In this document: in pieces, positions 61,698-64,000 of the stretch
How positions within the stretch are numbered: position 1 is the stretch's first letter
Layout of the letters: every line of letters begins with the position of its first letter
Assembly (NCBI RefSeq): GCF_040546025.1
Contig: NZ_JBEPNA010000001.1
Location: 535,499 to 599,498, forward strand
DNA length: 64,000 nucleotides
DNA from: Marisediminicola sp040546025
GTDB lineage: Bacteria > Actinomycetota > Actinomycetes > Actinomycetales > Microbacteriaceae
Direction: 5' to 3'
The notes under the pieces: model-generated
Seen by the model: the letters and a program-made list of their open reading frames with translations, nothing else
Databases searched by the model: none
Told to the model about the DNA's origin: nothing
Translations under genes and position numbers: made by a program

Positions 61698-62015
61698 ATG
61701 ACCAACCCTGTCGTCGTCACCGCCGTTTTCGTCCCCGCCGCCGGCCAGCACGATGCTGTCGTCGCCGCGCTGTCGCCGGCGATTGCCGCCGTGCATGCGG
61801 AGCCCGGATGCCTGCTGTATGCCATCCATGACGCGCCGGACGGCTCGATCGTCATGGTCGAAAAATGGGAGTCGGCAGAGCTTCTCGATGCGCACGGGAC
61901 CGGTGACGCCGTCGCCCACCTCAGCGCGTCGCTCGCCGGAATGCTCGAGCGGCCCGTCGCGGTGACCCGCCTGGCTCCGATTCCCGCGGGCACGGCCGAG
62001 CAGGGGCAGCTGTAG
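61698..62015 (+). CDS. Antibiotic biosynthesis monooxygenase (ABM) domain protein
   Basis: 105-aa protein with a single dimeric alpha+beta ABM fold (VVVTAVFVPAAGQHDAVV ... EPGCLLYAIHDAPDG ... MVEKWESAELLDAH), resembling the YgiN quinol monooxygenase group. Substrate unknown. Weak ribosome-binding site; it is separated by 75 bp from manD and may be transcribed independently. Confidence 0.85.
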   Translation: MTNPVVVTAVFVPAAGQHDAVVAALSPAIAAVHAEPGCLLYAIHDAPDGSIVMVEKWESAELLDAHGTGDAVAHLSASLAGMLERPVAVTRLAPIPAGTAEQGQL

Positions 62016-62264
62016 CGCGATGTGACGTGGGTGTCGACTCCCATGCTGGGTCCGAGGCCGCGGGGCGTGTAAGCTTCAGGCTGTACTTCGGCGAGGGATC
62101 GCTGTCGCGTGTCGGGAAACCCGCCGCGCACGGCATCCGTAATCGACGCGGTGGTTGGGCACAGCCTTTGCAGGCACACGTCTTTCCTCACGCTGACATG
62201 CGTTCGAGTTGACCGCCCCCTCTGGGGCACAGATCGTGGGCCCACGCCTGCACAGGAGAAAACA

Positions 62265-62900
62265 ATGGCTGAGAAGCAAATCGACACCACCATCGTCGCC
62301 GACGTGCGCGAATCGTTCGGCAAGGGCGCGGCCCGCAAGTTGCGCGTGCTGGGCAAGATCCCGGCCGTCGTCTACGGACACGGCACCGAGCCGCAGCACC
62401 TCGCGCTTCCCGGCCACCAGGTCGCCCTGCTGCTGCGCAAGAAGAACGCCGTGCTCGAGCTCAAGATCAACGGCAAGACCCAGCTCGCACTCGTCAAGGA
62501 TGTGCAGAAGGACCCGGTCAAGGCGATCATCGAGCACATCGACCTCATCGTCATCCGCAAGGGCGAGAAGGTAACTGTCGACATCCCCGTGCACGTCGAG
62601 GGCGAGTCCTACCCGGGCACGATCGCGAACCTCGAGTCGACCACGATCTCGGTCGAGGCCGAGGCGACCCACATCCCTGAGCGCGTCACCGTCAACATCG
62701 ACGGTTTCGAGGACGGCACCCAGATCCACGCCAAGGACCTCGAACTGCCCACCGGCTCGACCCTCATCACCGACCCCGAGACGCTCGTCGTCAACATCGT
62801 CATCCCGGCCGAGGTCGACCTCGGCGAGGAAGCGGAAGTTGAAGAGGCCGAAGGCGTTGAGGCTGCCGAGGGCGCCGAGCCCACCGAGGCTGCGGAGTAG
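62265..62900 (+). CDS. rplY: 50S ribosomal protein L25/general stress protein Ctc
   Basis: 211-aa long form of L25, binding 5S rRNA. The N-terminal domain (ESFGKGAARKLRVLGKIPAV) is followed by the TL5-type C-terminal beta domain and an acidic Glu/Ala tail. CACAGGAG precedes the ATG. The 249-bp upstream spacer has GTGTAAGCTT near 62067-62076 as a possible -10 region. Confidence 0.94.
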   Translation: MAEKQIDTTIVADVRESFGKGAARKLRVLGKIPAVVYGHGTEPQHLALPGHQVALLLRKKNAVLELKINGKTQLALVKDVQKDPVKAIIEHIDLIVIRKGEKVTVDIPVHVEGESYPGTIANLESTTISVEAEATHIPERVTVNIDGFEDGTQIHAKDLELPTGSTLITDPETLVVNIVIPAEVDLGEEAEVEEAEGVEAAEGAEPTEAAE

Positions 62901-62929
62901 TCACGGCCCTCTTCAGGCGGTCTGAGCCA

Positions 62930-63514
62930 CTGGACAACGCCCAGTGGCTCGTAGTCGGGCTCGGTAACCCCGGGCCCGACTACGCCGCCAACCGTCACAA
63001 CGTGGGACAGATGGCGCTCGCGGAACTCGCCCACCGGGCATCCGCGACGTTCAAGAACCACAAGGCGGGTGCGGCGGTCGCCGAGGGGCGTACGGCTCCC
63101 GGCGCCCCGCGGCTGATTCTCGCCAAGCCGAATAGCTTCATGAATACCTCAGGCGGGCCTGTCGCGGGCCTGCTGCGGTTTTACAAGATCGACCCGTCCA
63201 GGCTCATTGTGCTGCATGACGAGCTCGACATCCCTTTCGACAGCGTGCGCCTCAAGCTAGGTGGTGGCCACGGTGGTCACAACGGCCTGCGGGACATTAT
63301 CGCGGCGATCGGCACCCCGGACTTCATCCGCGTGCGTATCGGGATCGGGCGCCCGCCGGGGCGCCAGCCTGCCGCCGACTTCGTTCTCAAGGACTTCGGT
63401 TCGGCCGAGCGGGCACTACTGCCGAATGTGCTCGCGGACGCGACGGATGCTGTGGAGCTGGTCGTCGCCGACGGCCTCGTCGCCGCGCAGCTGAAGTTTC
63501 ATACCGCGTCCTAG
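62930..63514 (+). CDS. pth: Peptidyl-tRNA hydrolase (non-canonical start)
   Basis: Releases tRNA from peptidyl-tRNA. The conserved N terminus VVGLGNPGPDYAANRHNVG, with the catalytic His/Asn region, is intact, as are KPNSFMNTSGG, LHDELDIPFD and GGHGGHNGLRDI. No ATG, GTG or TTG lies in frame between the stop at 62858 and the GTG at 62999, which would cut off the active site. CTG at 62930 lies 9 nt after AGGCGG and gives a normal length (about 194 aa); ACG at 62903 is another option. The reading frame itself is certain, the start is not. Confidence 0.85.
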   Translation: MDNAQWLVVGLGNPGPDYAANRHNVGQMALAELAHRASATFKNHKAGAAVAEGRTAPGAPRLILAKPNSFMNTSGGPVAGLLRFYKIDPSRLIVLHDELDIPFDSVRLKLGGGHGGHNGLRDIIAAIGTPDFIRVRIGIGRPPGRQPAADFVLKDFGSAERALLPNVLADATDAVELVVADGLVAAQLKFHTAS

Positions 63515-63620
63515 CGGGGTCTCGCTCTCTCTCCGCCTCGTCCTCTCCTGCGCCGAGTTCAATCCGCAACATCGTCACGGCTGAGGCCAAGGTGGGGCTG
63601 CTCGGTCGTGAAGGTGGCTG

Positions 63621-63800
63621 ATGCGGAAGGCCATCATCGTCACGCTGTACTACTGTGTGGCGGCCGGTGCGGTCTCGTACCTGTTCATCTACGGCTTCGG
63701 CCCCAACCTCGGCACCTTCGCTCTCATCGCCCTGGGGGCGACGTTGGCCCTGACCGTGCGGTGGATGCTGCGCCAGAAGGCAGTGGTGTTCTCGCCGGTT
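63621..63800 (+). CDS. Small membrane protein gene, 3' end unclear
   Basis: ATG at 63621 after GAAGGTGG opens a frame beginning MRKAIIVTLYYCVAAGAVSY, with two hydrophobic helices up to about residue 53. Codon usage is typical of the genome to about 63785, then it loses its GC3 pattern. The frame runs on through the control region of the next gene without a stop to the window edge. I give 63800 as the approximate limit of convincing coding sequence. The gene is probably truncated or fused by insertion of the HNH unit. Confidence 0.4.
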
Positions 63801-63824
63801 TGCCGTTGGGCGGGTCGCCGTCTT

Positions 63825-63927
63825 CTCCTCCACAGGCACCTCTCCTCCCCACCCCCTGTGGACAAATACTTATCCCCATCAGCCATTTCCCCTTTCGAAA
63901 GTATATTCGAAGTGGGAGAATTGTGGC
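63825..63927 (+). promoter_or_regulatory. Upstream control region of second HNH gene with candidate LexA box
   Basis: CTCCTCCACAGG (63825-63836), TGTGGACAA (63857-63865, an inverted DnaA-box-like word) and TTATCC (63870-63875) recall the region before the HNH gene at 34952. TTCGAAAGTATATTCGAA (63894-63911) matches the spacing of the actinobacterial SOS box (TCGAAC-N4-GTTCGA) with two symmetrical changes. GGGAG follows as ribosome-binding site. Confidence 0.55.
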
Positions 63928-64000
63928 ATGGAACAGCTCCCGAACACGCTCCGCGAGACCGCCGACACGGTCGCCGCGCTCGGGGCGTCCGCGGGGGAGT
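63928..64000 (+). CDS. Start of a probable DUF222/HNH protein gene (partial)
   Basis: ATG at 63928 with GGGAG 9-13 nt upstream opens MEQLPNTLRETADTVAALGA before the window ends. The N terminus and the upstream elements shared with the gene at 34952 suggest the DUF222/13E12 family; the sequence available is too short for proof. Confidence 0.5.
   Translation, partial: MEQLPNTLRETADTVAALGASAGE

Overview
The window is chromosomal DNA of a high-GC actinobacterium, most likely a member of the Microbacteriaceae. The evidence is GC-rich codon third positions, leaderless or AGGAGG-led GTG/TTG starts, a DUF222/13E12-type HNH nuclease gene with a second one entering at the right edge, and a backbone order (metG-tatD-rsmA ... 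ispE ... ABC-F, tRNA-Gln, glmU, prs ... rplY-pth) that resembles the corresponding actinobacterial region. A DUF3494 ice-binding protein suggests a cold-associated lifestyle. The genus cannot be fixed from sequence alone.

Layout. (1) 1-5875, minus strand: a fructose PTS operon (fruR-fruK-fruA, fruA cut by the window edge), an aldo/keto reductase, and an ice-binding protein gene overlapping an L,D-transpeptidase gene. (2) 6052-9505, plus: metG, tatD and rsmA, packed with overlaps. (3) 9537-16774: a sugar-utilisation island with a divergent SorC-type regulator, a ribose-type ABC importer, a TIM-barrel isomerase/epimerase, a PfkB kinase and a 2-hydroxyacid dehydrogenase. It lies between rsmA and ispE (18510). 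(4) 19487-42217: molybdenum and glycan genes interleaved. Molybdate uptake (modABC and a Mop-domain regulator), cofactor assembly (moeB/moeZ-like, moaD, moeA, moaC, mog, moaE) and two membrane-anchored sulfite-oxidase-type molybdoenzymes sit among GT39-, GT87- and GT2-type glycosyltransferases, a DUF2064 protein, a SAM methyltransferase, an NAD-dependent epimerase and methylthioadenosine phosphorylase. A DUF222 HNH gene interrupts this group. (5) 42301-47444: the housekeeping backbone (ABC-F ATPase, MarR regulator, tRNA-Gln, glmU, prs). (6) 47461-52868: a CoA-transferase family III gene, a small membrane protein, an LCP-family cell-wall ligase, gnd and gluconokinase. (7) 52890-61622: a sugar-acid operon behind a divergent FadR-type regulator (ABC importer without its own ATPase, a second gluconokinase, galactonate dehydratase, KDPG/KDPGal aldolase, KDG kinase, ManD-like dehydratase). 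(8) 61698-64000: a small ABM-domain monooxygenase, rplY, pth, a possibly truncated membrane protein gene and the start of a second HNH gene.

How it works together. Two carbohydrate operons feed central metabolism. The sugar-acid operon leads through 2-keto-3-deoxy acids to pyruvate and triose phosphate, while gluconokinase and gnd lead into the pentose phosphate pathway. The molybdenum genes form a nearly complete supply chain for the two local molybdoenzymes, but the first cofactor step (moaA) is not in the window. Intergenic spaces are rich in short repeats and hairpins of several families.
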